A stretch of 64,000 nucleotides of DNA, taken from positions 1,240,001 to 1,304,000 of the forward strand of contig NZ_CP051302.1 of assembly GCF_024181405.1 (NCBI RefSeq), given 5' to 3'. Positions 31,688 to 40,503 of this stretch are shown piece after piece. The notes under the pieces were generated by a model. It saw only the letters and a list, made by a program, of their open reading frames with translations, was not told the origin of the DNA and ran no database searches. How positions within the stretch are numbered: the stretch's first letter is position 1; each line of letters starts with the position of its first letter. The position numbers and the translations under genes were made by a program. The DNA comes from Treponema denticola (GTDB lineage: Bacteria; Spirochaetota; Spirochaetia; Treponematales; Treponemataceae).

Positions 31688-32881
31688 ATGACAAAGGACC
31701 AATTTTTAACTGAACTTAATTCTTATCTTTCGGTTTTAAAACCTGAAGACAGAAAAAATACTATCGAGTTTTATGAAGAATACTTTGAAGATGCCGAAAA
31801 CGAAGAAGCGGCAATTGAAGAACTTGGAGCACCTAAAAAACTTGCAGAGGAGATTATAGATTTTCATAAAACCTCATATAAGGGTGAAAACACTCAAGTC
31901 TCCCAGCAGTTTTCGCCCGATGAAAGCATTTCGGAAATTATTTTAAACATAACAGCCGCAAAAGTTTTAATAAATGCTTCTCAAGAAGAAAAAATTGAGT
32001 ATACTACTCAAAATATTGCGGATGATGATTTTTCGGCAAAGATTGAAAACGGAAAGCTTATAATAAAGGAAAAGCCCGTTTTCTTTTTCAGCAAAAAAGG
32101 CTTTGTTTCCTTTTTGGAAAATTTTAACATAAACACCTCTTTTAATGCAGGCAAAAGAGAAATCCTCATAAACATTCCCAAAGATACTCATCTTGAAAAA
32201 CTCGAATTTAATTCCCAGATGGGTTCTTTAAAAATAGAAGAAGTAAATGTCGAAATCATTGAAGGCTACACAACATGCGGGAATTTTTCGGTAAAAAGCG
32301 GTCTACACAAAAAAATAGATTTTAATACTTCTGCAGGTTCCATAAATATAAGCGATATGGATATTGAAACTATGAAGCTTTCTTCTTCGGCAGGTGCTAT
32401 AAAATTCGAAAACATAAAAGCCGGTAATATTTCCGCATCGACAGGGGCAGGAACAATTGACTTTATAAAAACCGAAAGCTCCTACATCAATGCAAATTCG
32501 GGAGCCGGAAATATAACGGGAAACGAATTAAAATCGGATAGAGGAAAATTCAATACGGGGGCAGGAACGAATAAATTCCAAAAATGTGATTTTAATGAAG
32601 CCATATTAAACACCGGAGCAGGAAGCATAATATTCCAAGGAAATTTACACAGTTATGCTAAAATCAATTCTGCCATAGGTTCGGTAGATCTTAATTTGCC
32701 TGATAAAGTAGAAAATTACGATATAAATATTTTTTCTAAACAAGGCAGTGTAAAACTAAATGGGAAAAATATTGAAGGACGAGGAGACAGGCTTAACCTC
32801 GGAAGTAAAACTTCAGATACCAATATAAAGATCAGCACTACTTTCGGAAAAATTAAAATAAGTACTCGGGAAGGAGAATAA
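31688..32881 (+). CDS. HAAS (DUF1700) plus DUF4097 beta-helix protein
   Basis: A 397-residue protein. Residues 1-60 form the HAAS domain (MTKDQFLTELNSYLSVLKPEDRKNTIEFYEEYFEDAENEEAAIEELGAPKKLAEEI), which is thought to act together with PadR. Residues 75-397 are a DUF4097-type right-handed beta-helix with many short repeats such as SAGSINISDMD, SSAGAIKFENI, TGAGTIDFIK and NTGAGTNKFQ. No signal peptide or transmembrane helix is seen, so it is probably cytoplasmic or a peripheral membrane partner. GGAG lies 8 nt ahead of the ATG. One base separates it from the next gene. Confidence 0.85.
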   Translation: MTKDQFLTELNSYLSVLKPEDRKNTIEFYEEYFEDAENEEAAIEELGAPKKLAEEIIDFHKTSYKGENTQVSQQFSPDESISEIILNITAAKVLINASQEEKIEYTTQNIADDDFSAKIENGKLIIKEKPVFFFSKKGFVSFLENFNINTSFNAGKREILINIPKDTHLEKLEFNSQMGSLKIEEVNVEIIEGYTTCGNFSVKSGLHKKIDFNTSAGSINISDMDIETMKLSSSAGAIKFENIKAGNISASTGAGTIDFIKTESSYINANSGAGNITGNELKSDRGKFNTGAGTNKFQKCDFNEAILNTGAGSIIFQGNLHSYAKINSAIGSVDLNLPDKVENYDINIFSKQGSVKLNGKNIEGRGDRLNLGSKTSDTNIKISTTFGKIKISTREGE

Positions 32882-32882
32882 A

Positions 32883-33413
32883 ATGAAAAGAAGAGAATTC
32901 ATTGAAGAGCTTGAGGACAGGCTTCGGCATCTGCCCTATAAGGATAGAAAGGAAGCAATTAAATTCTATGAAGAATATTTTGATGAGGCAGGAAGTGAAA
33001 ATGAGCAAAATGTCATAGACGAGCTTAGAAGCCCTGCCCACATTGCTTCAAAAATTCTTTCGGACTATGCAATAAAAGAAGCCGAAGGAGCAAGAAAATC
33101 TGCAAGGGGAGGTTTAAGAGCCTTATGGTTTACAATCCTCGGAATCTTTGCAGCTCCGATTGCAATACCGCTGGCTGTAATTCTTACCGTAGTAATAGTT
33201 CTTCTATGTGTAGGACTTTGCGTTGCCTCTATTGCCCTTGTTTTCGGCGGCGGTATATTGGCAGTATTCGCTTTCGGTATGCTTTTTGTAGACTTCGGTA
33301 CGGGCATTCTTTTAATAGGAGCTATTTTAATAGCCATAGGTTTTACCAGACTTTTATACCTTTTTGTTACTGCGATTATAAGAAAAATATCGCAGCTGGT
33401 AAAAAAAATTTAA
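32883..33413 (+). CDS. HAAS (DUF1700) membrane protein
   Basis: A 176-residue protein: N-terminal HAAS domain (KRREFIEELEDRLRHLPYKDRKEAIKFYEEYFDEAGSENEQNVIDELRSPAHIASKI, 1-60), a basic linker and then two to three long hydrophobic segments (about 85-155, glycine- and valine-rich) before a basic tail. Such proteins serve as membrane sensors of PadR-coupled envelope-stress operons. GGAG precedes the ATG. It shares the operon with the HAAS-DUF4097 and small membrane genes. Confidence 0.85.
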   Translation: MKRREFIEELEDRLRHLPYKDRKEAIKFYEEYFDEAGSENEQNVIDELRSPAHIASKILSDYAIKEAEGARKSARGGLRALWFTILGIFAAPIAIPLAVILTVVIVLLCVGLCVASIALVFGGGILAVFAFGMLFVDFGTGILLIGAILIAIGFTRLLYLFVTAIIRKISQLVKKI

Positions 33414-33425
33414 TTTATGGAGGGG

Positions 33426-33493
33426 CGATAAACATTCCGGCTTGAAATACAAGCCTTCATGTTTATCTTCGAGTTTTGTGCAAAGCACAAAAC
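33426..33493 (+). repeat. Two-hairpin intergenic element, copy 2
   Basis: GATAAACAT/ATGTTTATC (33427-33467) around GGCTTG/CAAGCC, a TTCGA spacer, then GTTTTGTGC-AAA-GCACAAAAC (33473-33493). The design matches 22210-22274, and the first stem differs there by compensating changes (GGCAGA/TCTGCC in place of GGCTTG/CAAGCC). Confidence 0.75.
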
Positions 33494-33512
33494 ATACTTT
33501 ATGGAGGGAAAA

Positions 33513-33701
33513 ATGTTAATTGCTTTTTTAATTATTGTTTTTGTTTTCGGGATTATTGCTGCAGTCTTCGGGATTGTAGGGGGAATTTTAGCTCTTGCTT
33601 TTAAACTGGTCTTTTGGCTGATACCGGTTTTATTTGCAGGTGCAATCGTTCTGGGTATTCCGACTTTAATAATACTTGCGATTATTAAATTATTAAGATA
33701 A
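33513..33701 (+). CDS. Small hydrophobic membrane protein
   Basis: A 62-residue protein made almost wholly of two hydrophobic helices (MLIAFLIIVFVFGIIAAVFGIVGGILALAF and FWLIPVLFAGAIVLGIPTLIILAIIKLL) separated by KLV. The ATG at 33513 has GGAGGG 6 nt upstream; the 18 codons upstream belong to the hairpin element. Position inside the PadR-HAAS-DUF4097 operon suggests a membrane subunit or regulator of the envelope-stress module. No family is recognised. Confidence 0.7.
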   Translation: MLIAFLIIVFVFGIIAAVFGIVGGILALAFKLVFWLIPVLFAGAIVLGIPTLIILAIIKLLR

Positions 33702-33742
33702 CCGATAAACGGTTCACACAAAATATCGTTAAGGGGATTTAT

Positions 33743-34714
33743 ATGAAAAAAATAGGAAAGACAATTTTAATTATTCTTTTGGGACTTATGCTTGTCGGCA
33801 TAGGTTATAGTTTAGGCGGAAGATTTTTTTATAGATCTAAGCGTAGAATTCGTGAACGGAATTTTATTGACAGAGCATATAATAAAATTATGTCGGCGGG
33901 CAAGAGTATGGAAGACGGCATAGAAGATATGGCAGAAAATATAGAATCTTGGGAGGATGATATGGACGAGTATTTTGGAGATGAATACGAAAAAGATGAA
34001 ACAATCAGCTTGGATGGAATTAAGAATTTTTTTCTTAAGGCAGAAGTCGGAGAGGTAAGAATAGAAATAAGCGATCGCGCGGATGAAGCCTCATATAAAA
34101 TTCAACGGATTAATCCCAAGTATTTCGATGTAGAAAAAAAAGGAGACACAATCAGTTTTGAAGACAACACTCCTTCAAAGTTTTTTAAGAATCTTGGTTT
34201 TAATTTTAAAAACAATTCGCCTAAAATATATATCAGCCTGCCGCGGAATATCGTATTTAATAATTTTGAAATAAAGAGCGGGGTCGGAGAACTCGATATT
34301 CACGATATCAATGTAGAAAAATTTAATCTTTCAGCAGGAGTCGGAGAAGTAAATATTTATGATGCAAAGATTTCAAAGGATGCCGAAATCAAAGCCGGAG
34401 TCGGCGAAGTAAGCTTTAAGGATTCGACAGTAACCAATATGGATATAAAATCCGGTGTCGGCTCATTTAGCTTTTCGGGTACGGCCCTGGGTAAGACTTC
34501 AGTCAAGGGAGGAATAGGCGAAGTAGATCTTAAAATAAATGGTTCCGAAAAAGATTATGATTTTGATGTAAGTGCAGGTTTAGGAGAGGTTATAATAAAC
34601 GGTAAAAAATCAAAAACCTTTTTAGCCGATAGGCAAAAAAGCGGTTCAATCGCCCAAAACTCAATTACCGTCAAAGGCGGAATAGGTTCGGTAAGAATCA
34701 GGTTTAAGGATTAA
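33743..34714 (+). CDS. DUF4097 membrane-anchored beta-helix protein
   Basis: A 323-residue protein with an N-terminal transmembrane anchor (about 6-25), an acidic helical spacer (ENIESWEDDMDEYFGDEYEKDE) and a DUF4097-like beta-helix built from repeats of the form G-V-G-E-x-x-I/F, for example SGVGELDIHD, AGVGEVNIYD, AGVGEVSFKD and GGIGEVDLKI. It probably lies outside the inner membrane as an envelope scaffold. GGGG is 8 nt ahead of the ATG. It is the last gene of the operon and is followed by a hairpin terminator. Confidence 0.82.
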   Translation: MKKIGKTILIILLGLMLVGIGYSLGGRFFYRSKRRIRERNFIDRAYNKIMSAGKSMEDGIEDMAENIESWEDDMDEYFGDEYEKDETISLDGIKNFFLKAEVGEVRIEISDRADEASYKIQRINPKYFDVEKKGDTISFEDNTPSKFFKNLGFNFKNNSPKIYISLPRNIVFNNFEIKSGVGELDIHDINVEKFNLSAGVGEVNIYDAKISKDAEIKAGVGEVSFKDSTVTNMDIKSGVGSFSFSGTALGKTSVKGGIGEVDLKINGSEKDYDFDVSAGLGEVIINGKKSKTFLADRQKSGSIAQNSITVKGGIGSVRIRFKD

Positions 34715-34788
34715 ACCGTATATTGCTTTTCGTTCGAAGCTGTGCTGTGGTTACACTTCGCTTTTGTTTAAAACTTTGTTCGTATTAA

Positions 34789-34823
34789 AGAACCTCTAAA
34801 AAGCTGAATTTTTAGAGGTTCTC
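34789..34823. terminator. Hairpin between convergent genes
   Basis: AGAACCTCTAAAAA (34789-34802) pairs with TTTTTAGAGGTTCT (34810-34823) around a 7-nt loop. Poly-A and poly-T runs in the stem suit termination in both directions between the DUF4097 operon and the Rpn gene remnant. Confidence 0.6.
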
Positions 34824-34917
34824 AATTCCTTCAGCAAAGGCTATTTCACGCTGTACAGCTATATCTGTTTTATAATCATATTCGGCTACTAACACTATTG
34901 ATTACCTCCTCTTTTAC
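34812..34917 (-). pseudogene. Remnant of an Rpn-type gene
   Basis: About 100 bp encoding LVAEYDYKTDIAVQREIAFAEGIENL then stop. It copies the region around residues 224-242 of the intact Rpn gene beside it (LVAEYDYDTDIAVQREES). It joins the upstream GAGGTAATCAATA block with one extra base, so the frame is lost. The stop lies in the terminator hairpin. Confidence 0.6.
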
Positions 34918-34959
34918 AAATATACGGGTATCTACTGCGTCGCACGGATGGCGGTGGTT

Positions 34960-35862
34960 TCAAATGCTTTCGATTTCCTCTTTGGTAAGGCCTGTAGCTT
35001 CTGCTATATTCTCAATTGACAGTCCTAAGCGGAACAAATTCTTTGCTGTTTCGATGGCTTTTTGGTATGCCCCATCGGAGAAACCTTGCTGTATTCCTCG
35101 TTGTATTCCTTGCTGTATTCCTTGTTGTATGCCAATCCTTAGACTTTCTTCTCTTTGTACTGCAATATCCGTATCATAATCGTATTCGGCTACTAACATA
35201 TTGATTACCTCCCGTGATTTTCTCTGTAAATATTCTTTTAAGATGTCTTTTTCTATACATATCTTTACCGCATTGGTAAAGCCGTTTTCCGGGTCTAGTT
35301 GTGTTTGCTTTCTTACCTCTTCAACAAAGAGGCTGTATTCTTCAAGCGGCTTGCACACTGTTAGGATTTTGTTTGCCTTATCAGTGTTAATGTTTAAAAC
35401 TTGCACTGTAAGCTCCAGCGGCACTTTTTCCGGTTTTATTATAAACGCATCAGATAACTTTAGAACTGTAGTTTCAGGGTAATCTTCCTTGCCGTTATAG
35501 AAAACATAGAATTCCGGCGTAGGTATTTTAGACAGCTTTCTTAAATATCTATCGGTCGGAGCTTGCAACTTTTCATAGAGCCTTGCTATGTATTCTAAAA
35601 AACGCAAAGGCATATTCTCGTTTATAGTGGATTGGTGTTCGGCAAGAACAATAATCTTATTGTCGACAAGGCAGGAAACATCGTTTATTATGTTCATATA
35701 CATAACATTGTCAAGCCTTATATTTTCTACAGGGCAAGACAGTTGTAGATTTGTGCCGTGCAAGGCATTATAAAGAGACAAAAAATTCTCTTTAGCCTTT
35801 TCGTCTTCACTGAAAAGATCGACAAAGACTGAGTCCTTGTATTTTCTGTTTGCCGTACTCAT
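34960..35862 (-). CDS. Rpn-family recombination-promoting nuclease / PD-(D/E)XK transposase-like protein
   Basis: A 300-residue protein. The N-terminal domain (about 8-200) has RKYKDSVFVDLFSEDEKAKENFLSLYNALHGTNL and the core DVSCLVDNKIIVLAEHQSTINENMPLRFLEYIARLYE, the PD-(D/E)XK pattern of Rpn proteins. The C-terminal part has four tandem G-I-Q-Q/R units (residues about 247-264) and ends NLFRLGLSIENIAEATGLTKEEIESI, a helix-turn-helix-like tail. Rpn proteins stimulate recA-independent recombination and may act in phage defence. GGGGGCG precedes the ATG, and a TTTCAA-17-TATAAT promoter lies upstream. Confidence 0.85.
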   Translation of the reverse strand: MSTANRKYKDSVFVDLFSEDEKAKENFLSLYNALHGTNLQLSCPVENIRLDNVMYMNIINDVSCLVDNKIIVLAEHQSTINENMPLRFLEYIARLYEKLQAPTDRYLRKLSKIPTPEFYVFYNGKEDYPETTVLKLSDAFIIKPEKVPLELTVQVLNINTDKANKILTVCKPLEEYSLFVEEVRKQTQLDPENGFTNAVKICIEKDILKEYLQRKSREVINMLVAEYDYDTDIAVQREESLRIGIQQGIQQGIQRGIQQGFSDGAYQKAIETAKNLFRLGLSIENIAEATGLTKEEIESI

Positions 35863-35883
35863 AACGCCCCCTTAGATAATTTT

Positions 35884-35912
35884 ATTATACCATATATTAA
35901 AGGATTTTGAAA
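35884..35912 (-). promoter_or_regulatory. Promoter of the Rpn gene
   Basis: Minus strand TTTCAA (35912-35907), 17-nt spacer, TATAAT (35889-35884), 22 bp before the start codon. Confidence 0.55.
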
Positions 35913-35944
35913 GCCATAGCAACACTATAAAACTATTGTCTTTT

Positions 35945-36550
35945 TCAGCTCAAAGCTACGATTGAGCGTCTAAAAAGTTCTTCTTCGTTTTTAAGAGGAT
36001 CGGAACCTGCGGCCTTCATTTCTTCGGCTATTTTTTCGACTTGGACGATTACGGATTTTCTTTCAAAGCCCATTTCGGTTAAGGCTGTAACGATGTCTTC
36101 ATATTCGCAAGAAACGGAAGCCTGCCCCTTTGAGGAAACCTCGTTTAGATTGGTAAGTTTTCCTTTTAGGACAAGAATCATTTTTTGGGCAGTCTTTTTG
36201 CCTACTCCGGGAGCTTTTTGAAGGGTGTCAATGTCGCCCTCCTCCAAGGCTTTTTCAAGGGAAGAGGAATTAAGCCCCGACATTATCTTTAAGGCTTGAC
36301 GGGGCCCTACCCCCTCAACCTTTGTAAGATCCAAAAACAAGGAGCGTTCTGCCTGATTGGGAAAACCGAAAAGCCTCATCTGATCTTCCCTGTGATAAAG
36401 CCATGTATAAACCTTTACCTCTTTTCCGACAGTGCCTAAGGCATCGAGGGCCAAGGCCGAAACAAAGATTTCCCACTCAATACCTGAATTTTCAACATAG
36501 ACGGAATCGGTTGTTTTACCGCTTAAAATTCCTGAAATGCTGTTAAACAT
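35945..36550 (-). CDS. ruvA: Holliday junction DNA helicase subunit RuvA
   Basis: A 201-residue RuvA. MFNSISGILSGKTTDSVYVENSGIEWEIFVS is the OB-fold domain I. The two HhH motifs are in FLDLTKVEGVGPRQALKIMSG and LQKAPGVGKKTAQKMILVLKGKL (about 72-132), and a C-terminal domain III (about 150-201) contacts RuvB. RuvA binds the four-way junction and with RuvB drives branch migration. Its start overlaps the end of ruvC by 8 bp. RuvB is not in the window. Confidence 0.95.
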   Translation of the reverse strand: MFNSISGILSGKTTDSVYVENSGIEWEIFVSALALDALGTVGKEVKVYTWLYHREDQMRLFGFPNQAERSLFLDLTKVEGVGPRQALKIMSGLNSSSLEKALEEGDIDTLQKAPGVGKKTAQKMILVLKGKLTNLNEVSSKGQASVSCEYEDIVTALTEMGFERKSVIVQVEKIAEEMKAAGSDPLKNEEELFRRSIVALS

Positions 36551-37079
36551 AAGCCCGTACCTCCCCTACATCTCCTAAATTTATTTTTGTAATGGCAGCA
36601 GCCAAGGCATCGGCCGCATGGTCAGGTCTAGGAATTTCCTTTAGACCTAAAATCAATTTTACGGCTTCCTGTATCTGCCTTTTTTCGGCTTGAGCAATAC
36701 CCGTTACGGCTTTTTTAATGGAATTGGGAGCATACTCTCCTACCCTCACCCGCCCTTGAGCCAGAGCCAAAAGAACTACGCCGCGGGCTTCCGAAACGGA
36801 CATTGCACTCGTTGCATTTTTTGCAAAATATAAGGTTTCGATTCCGGCCTCCTTAGGCCTGTATTTTTCAATAAGAGCCGAAACCCTATCGAAAATTTTT
36901 AAAAGCCTTTCCCCTTGGACTAAATGGGGCTCGGTACTTATTGAGCCGTATTCTATACACTCAAAGCGGTTATTTGAAAAACTTATAATTCCATAGCCCG
37001 TATTTGCCAAGCCAGGATCAATCCCGATAACGCAGGGGCGGAGATTTTTTTTGCCTGAAGCTGCTTTTAAAATACCCAT
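36543..37079 (-). CDS. ruvC: Crossover junction endodeoxyribonuclease RuvC
   Basis: A 178-residue RuvC. VIGIDPGLANTGYGII holds the first catalytic Asp (about residue 20), GIETLYFAKNATSAMSVSEARGVVLLA the Glu, and RPDHAADALAAAI the last acidic pair. RuvC resolves Holliday junctions by paired nicks on the RuvAB-bound junction. The stop codon lies within the first codons of ruvA. The N-terminal extension of about 15 residues (MGILKAASGKKNLRP) is longer than usual and may not be translated. Confidence 0.95.
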   Translation of the reverse strand: MGILKAASGKKNLRPCVIGIDPGLANTGYGIISFSNNRFECIEYGSISTEPHLVQGERLLKIFDRVSALIEKYRPKEAGIETLYFAKNATSAMSVSEARGVVLLALAQGRVRVGEYAPNSIKKAVTGIAQAEKRQIQEAVKLILGLKEIPRPDHAADALAAAITKINLGDVGEVRAYV

Positions 37080-37111
37080 TTAAAATTCCTTAAAGCCCTG
37101 TTTAGACTTTC

Positions 37112-40100
37112 TCAAACCCTCTCCGAAAGAAGGGGCTCGGGATAAAGTTCTTTTATAGTTTCTTTTTGGGCAAGAGCCGAATCGGAAGCCAAGACTACGG
37201 AAGAAAGGGAATCCCGTTGAACCGATAATTTTTTTGCACAATTACGCAAGTCCTCAGCCGTAGTTTCCAACATCTTTTCAACAACTTCTTTTTTTTCGGA
37301 ATATGAAATACCCGAAAGAAGATCCCTAAAGGCTGCCGCCCCTCGTCCTGCAGGAGTCATAGGAATGATCTCCTTGCTGTATCTTCCCGTAATAAGCTTT
37401 TCTATCATCTCTTCCGAAAAGTCTTGGGTAAATGTCTCGTCTATTGAGTTTAAAAATTCGGAAAGAGAATTTATCGGGTTCGGATCCCTGTAGGAAACAA
37501 AGGCTAAAAGTTCTTCCAAGGACATAGGAACGGTAAAGGCACCGTAGGCTCCTCCTATGCTTCTTATCTTTTCCCACATCGGGCCACTTGAAAGCCATTT
37601 ACACAGGATTAACTGTGAGGCTTGCTCCTTTGAACCGAAAGCTGCAGCCTTAAAAACCGAAACTGCAAAACCTACTTGAAGAGAAGCCGGAATAAGTTCC
37701 AACCTCTTTTTTTCGGAAGGCTTAAATTTAAATGGATTTTCAAAGACAATCTTATCGGTTTTATCGGGAGCCTTAAAACCTCTTAAGTTTTTTTCAAAGG
37801 CAGTTTTTAAAGCGGCCAGATTTTCTTTTGTACCGGTAACTTCAATAATCAAACCTGATTTTATAATCGATTTATATACGGCACTCAATTTGTTTGATAA
37901 TTTATTCAATTCGGAATCAGCGCTTTCAGAGTCGGCTTTTTTAGAATTATCTTCCTTAACTTTTAAATAAAGCTCCCTCAAAAATTTAAGCTGACTTAAT
38001 CCCGAAAGCATCTCTCTCCGTGCATTTTTTTCGGACAGGGGTGCACTAGCCCTAAGAAGAGCGAGGCTGTTTCCGTCAAGGGCGAGGAGGCTTTCAAAAT
38101 CGTTTTTCCTCTGGGTTACCAAATCGTTTAAGCGTTTTTTATCGTCAAAAGAAATTTCGTTTAAAAACTGCAAAACAAAGCAGACAGCTTCAGGAATCAA
38201 TTCGCCGAGTATCTTCCCTGAAACAAAAAGCCAATCCCTTCCGGCTATATCGGAGAGCCTTATCTTATCCGCATTTTTACATAAAGAAAGATTCTTGTTT
38301 GCCGTAAAAACACCGGCACTTGCCGAAAAGCTTCCAAGTAAATTTGCAAGCCTGGAAGAAACCTCGCTCCATACAAGGTTTTCGGTTCCCATTCCCGTAA
38401 GACAACTTGAAAGAAGGGGCAGATATTTATAATCTTCTTCGCTTAAACCGTCTACAGGAAAAGCCAATTGAAAATAACCTATCCCATTTGTAGGCTGCTC
38501 ATGCATAACAAGGGGAACATTTCCGATAAAGGCTATTTCTTCATCTATCGGAGGCGGAAGAGGAGGCAGGTCTTTCTTTGAAAGATGGGGAATAAGGGCG
38601 AGCATTTCAGGGGAATCGCTTTTTTGTTTAAACTCGTTCATCCTCTCCTGCTCTTTGAGCATTGCCCTGCGAGCATCCTCAGTTAAACCTGCATTAAAAT
38701 TTTCAGCCCTTTTTTCCAGACTTTCGTCCAAGCGTTTGCAAAAATCCGCATCGGGGTAAACTCTTACAAGAGCATGATGTTTATTCTTTATTAAATACTT
38801 TTCAATCAGTTTTTCGATGTATCTTTTATCTGAGGCAAGGTCTTTTTTTACCTTTTCAAAAACAGGAGTGTATTGAAGAGTTTTTTCGGGACTTACCCCG
38901 TATGTCCAGCCTGCCATAGCACGCTCCATCAGGTTAATGCCGAAGGGCCCGTAGTTTCTTCTTATTTCTCTATTGCTAAAATCTATAGAATGAACGGCCG
39001 TTTCAATCTCCTTAGGGTCGATTCCTTTTTTTACAAGCTCTTCAAGAGCATTAAGAATCAGCTTTTTAAAATCCTCATGCGTTCCCTTTTTAATTCCCTT
39101 CATTCCTATTGTTAGGGTAATGTTTCTAAGGCTTTTTCCTATGCCGTTATAAGGATAAAGGTCTTCCCCTATTCCCGATTCCAATAAGACCTTATTTAAG
39201 CAGGCTCCGCTGTGCCCGATTAAAACCTCTCCTATAAGATAGGCCTGCATAAGTTTTTCGGTATCCGAAGTTTCGGGGAGAAGCCAGTTAAGCATTACGG
39301 AATCCTTAGTCATCTCCTCGGCGGAAGCAGTATCACCTGCCGGAGCAGGGCCGCCGGCGGGGGCAGGTACCGAAAAGAAACGGGGCTCGGCATAGGGCTC
39401 AATCGGCGGCACAAAGGGAGGCTTTTCGGCAGCTTCAAATTTAGAAAGAAATTTTTCTTCTAAAAATTTCATCTGCTTTTCGGTCGGAATATTTCCCATT
39501 AAAAAAATTCGACAGTTTACGGGATGATAATATTTTTTGTGAAAGGTCTTGTATTCTTCATAAGTTAAATCGGGAATCTCCAAGGGAGAGCCGCCCGAAT
39601 CCTTGGCATAGATGCTTCCCTGACAAATAGAAGCTGCTACCCAATCATACATTACCCCGTCAAAGTCGGAATAATTAGCCCTCATCTCGTTTAAGACAAC
39701 TCCCTGAACGCTCATATTTCCGTTTTCGTCCAGCTCAAAGCGATGTCCTTCCTGCTTAAAAGCCCATTCGTCAAGGTTGGGAAAGAAGACAGCATCCCCG
39801 TAAACCGACATTAGGTTAAAATAATCGGCCTCAACCAAGGAGCTTGCGGGATAGACTGTCTTATCGGGATAGGTCATGGCATTTAAAAAGGTATTAACGC
39901 TCTGCTTTGCCAAAACCATAAAGGGGTCTTTAAGCGGGTAGTTTTTAGAGCCGCATAAAACCGTGTGCTCGATAATATGAGCCACCCCCGTCGAATTGGG
40001 AGAACTCGTCATAAAATTATATGAAAAAAGATTTTCATCGTCATCGTTTAAAATATGATAAAGTTCAAGCCCCGTCTTTTTATGTCTCGCATAAACGCCT

Positions 40101-40165
40101 ACAGCATTAAATTCGGGTAAGGGATTTTTGCTTATAATTTCAAAGCCGTGAATAAGGTCGCTCAT
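37112..40165 (-). CDS. M16C metallopeptidase (presequence-protease-like)
   Basis: A 1017-residue M16C zinc peptidase of the PreP/HypA-like group. The inverted zinc motif HIIEH is at residues 63-67 (STGVAHIIEHTVLCGS), the second-zinc Glu is near FKQEGHRFEL...VLNEMRANYSD, and the protein has the four-domain clamshell with an internal hinge at about 500. It probably degrades peptides in cytoplasm or periplasm; no signal peptide is seen. GGAAG precedes the ATG. Confidence 0.9.
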   Translation of the reverse strand: MSDLIHGFEIISKNPLPEFNAVGVYARHKKTGLELYHILNDDDENLFSYNFMTSSPNSTGVAHIIEHTVLCGSKNYPLKDPFMVLAKQSVNTFLNAMTYPDKTVYPASSLVEADYFNLMSVYGDAVFFPNLDEWAFKQEGHRFELDENGNMSVQGVVLNEMRANYSDFDGVMYDWVAASICQGSIYAKDSGGSPLEIPDLTYEEYKTFHKKYYHPVNCRIFLMGNIPTEKQMKFLEEKFLSKFEAAEKPPFVPPIEPYAEPRFFSVPAPAGGPAPAGDTASAEEMTKDSVMLNWLLPETSDTEKLMQAYLIGEVLIGHSGACLNKVLLESGIGEDLYPYNGIGKSLRNITLTIGMKGIKKGTHEDFKKLILNALEELVKKGIDPKEIETAVHSIDFSNREIRRNYGPFGINLMERAMAGWTYGVSPEKTLQYTPVFEKVKKDLASDKRYIEKLIEKYLIKNKHHALVRVYPDADFCKRLDESLEKRAENFNAGLTEDARRAMLKEQERMNEFKQKSDSPEMLALIPHLSKKDLPPLPPPIDEEIAFIGNVPLVMHEQPTNGIGYFQLAFPVDGLSEEDYKYLPLLSSCLTGMGTENLVWSEVSSRLANLLGSFSASAGVFTANKNLSLCKNADKIRLSDIAGRDWLFVSGKILGELIPEAVCFVLQFLNEISFDDKKRLNDLVTQRKNDFESLLALDGNSLALLRASAPLSEKNARREMLSGLSQLKFLRELYLKVKEDNSKKADSESADSELNKLSNKLSAVYKSIIKSGLIIEVTGTKENLAALKTAFEKNLRGFKAPDKTDKIVFENPFKFKPSEKKRLELIPASLQVGFAVSVFKAAAFGSKEQASQLILCKWLSSGPMWEKIRSIGGAYGAFTVPMSLEELLAFVSYRDPNPINSLSEFLNSIDETFTQDFSEEMIEKLITGRYSKEIIPMTPAGRGAAAFRDLLSGISYSEKKEVVEKMLETTAEDLRNCAKKLSVQRDSLSSVVLASDSALAQKETIKELYPEPLLSERV

Positions 40166-40242
40166 AAGGTCTTCCTAAGTTTAGATTTAATATCAGCCTT
40201 ATTTTAAGAAAAAAAGTAGAAATTGTAAAGTATACCCGAATT

Positions 40243-40503
40243 TCAGCCCTGTGCTGCAACCGGATAGCCGTTTTGTCTGGCCCATCTCAAAATTCTGTTT
40301 ACCGTATATTCGTTTGCAGAGCTTCCTATTTTTTTTAACCATGAAGCATTATCAATATCTATTGAAACCGATAAAGCCGATTGATTTTTAAAATGACCTT
40401 TTTCCCATTGTTCTTTTGTGATTTCAGGTATATCCGATAAATCAATTTCATGTGCCGTTATTTCTGCAATCCGCTCAGCCGTTAATAGTTTTTCTTTTTT
40501 CAT
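40243..40503 (-). CDS. brnA: BrnA-family antitoxin
   Basis: An 86-residue antitoxin. MKKEKLLTAERIAEITAHEIDLSDIPEITKEQWEKGHF is the toxin-binding part, and SALSVSIDIDNASWLKKIGSSANEYTVNRILRWARQNGY the RHH DNA-binding part. AGAGGTG is 4 nt before the ATG at 40503, and the start overlaps the toxin gene by 29 bp. The upstream frame (to 40584) is inside the toxin gene and is rejected. Confidence 0.85.
   Translation of the reverse strand: MKKEKLLTAERIAEITAHEIDLSDIPEITKEQWEKGHFKNQSALSVSIDIDNASWLKKIGSSANEYTVNRILRWARQNGYPVAAQG

Noticed and set aside
35058..35130. Diversity-generating retroelement or other variable repeat at the G-I-Q-Q units
   Set aside because: No reverse transcriptase or template repeat is present; a simple in-frame microrepeat explains it.
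37326..37598. Alternative-frame ORFs inside the M16C protease, RsmE, RnfB and PurH genes
   Set aside because: Each lies fully within a well-supported gene and shows no motif or start signal.
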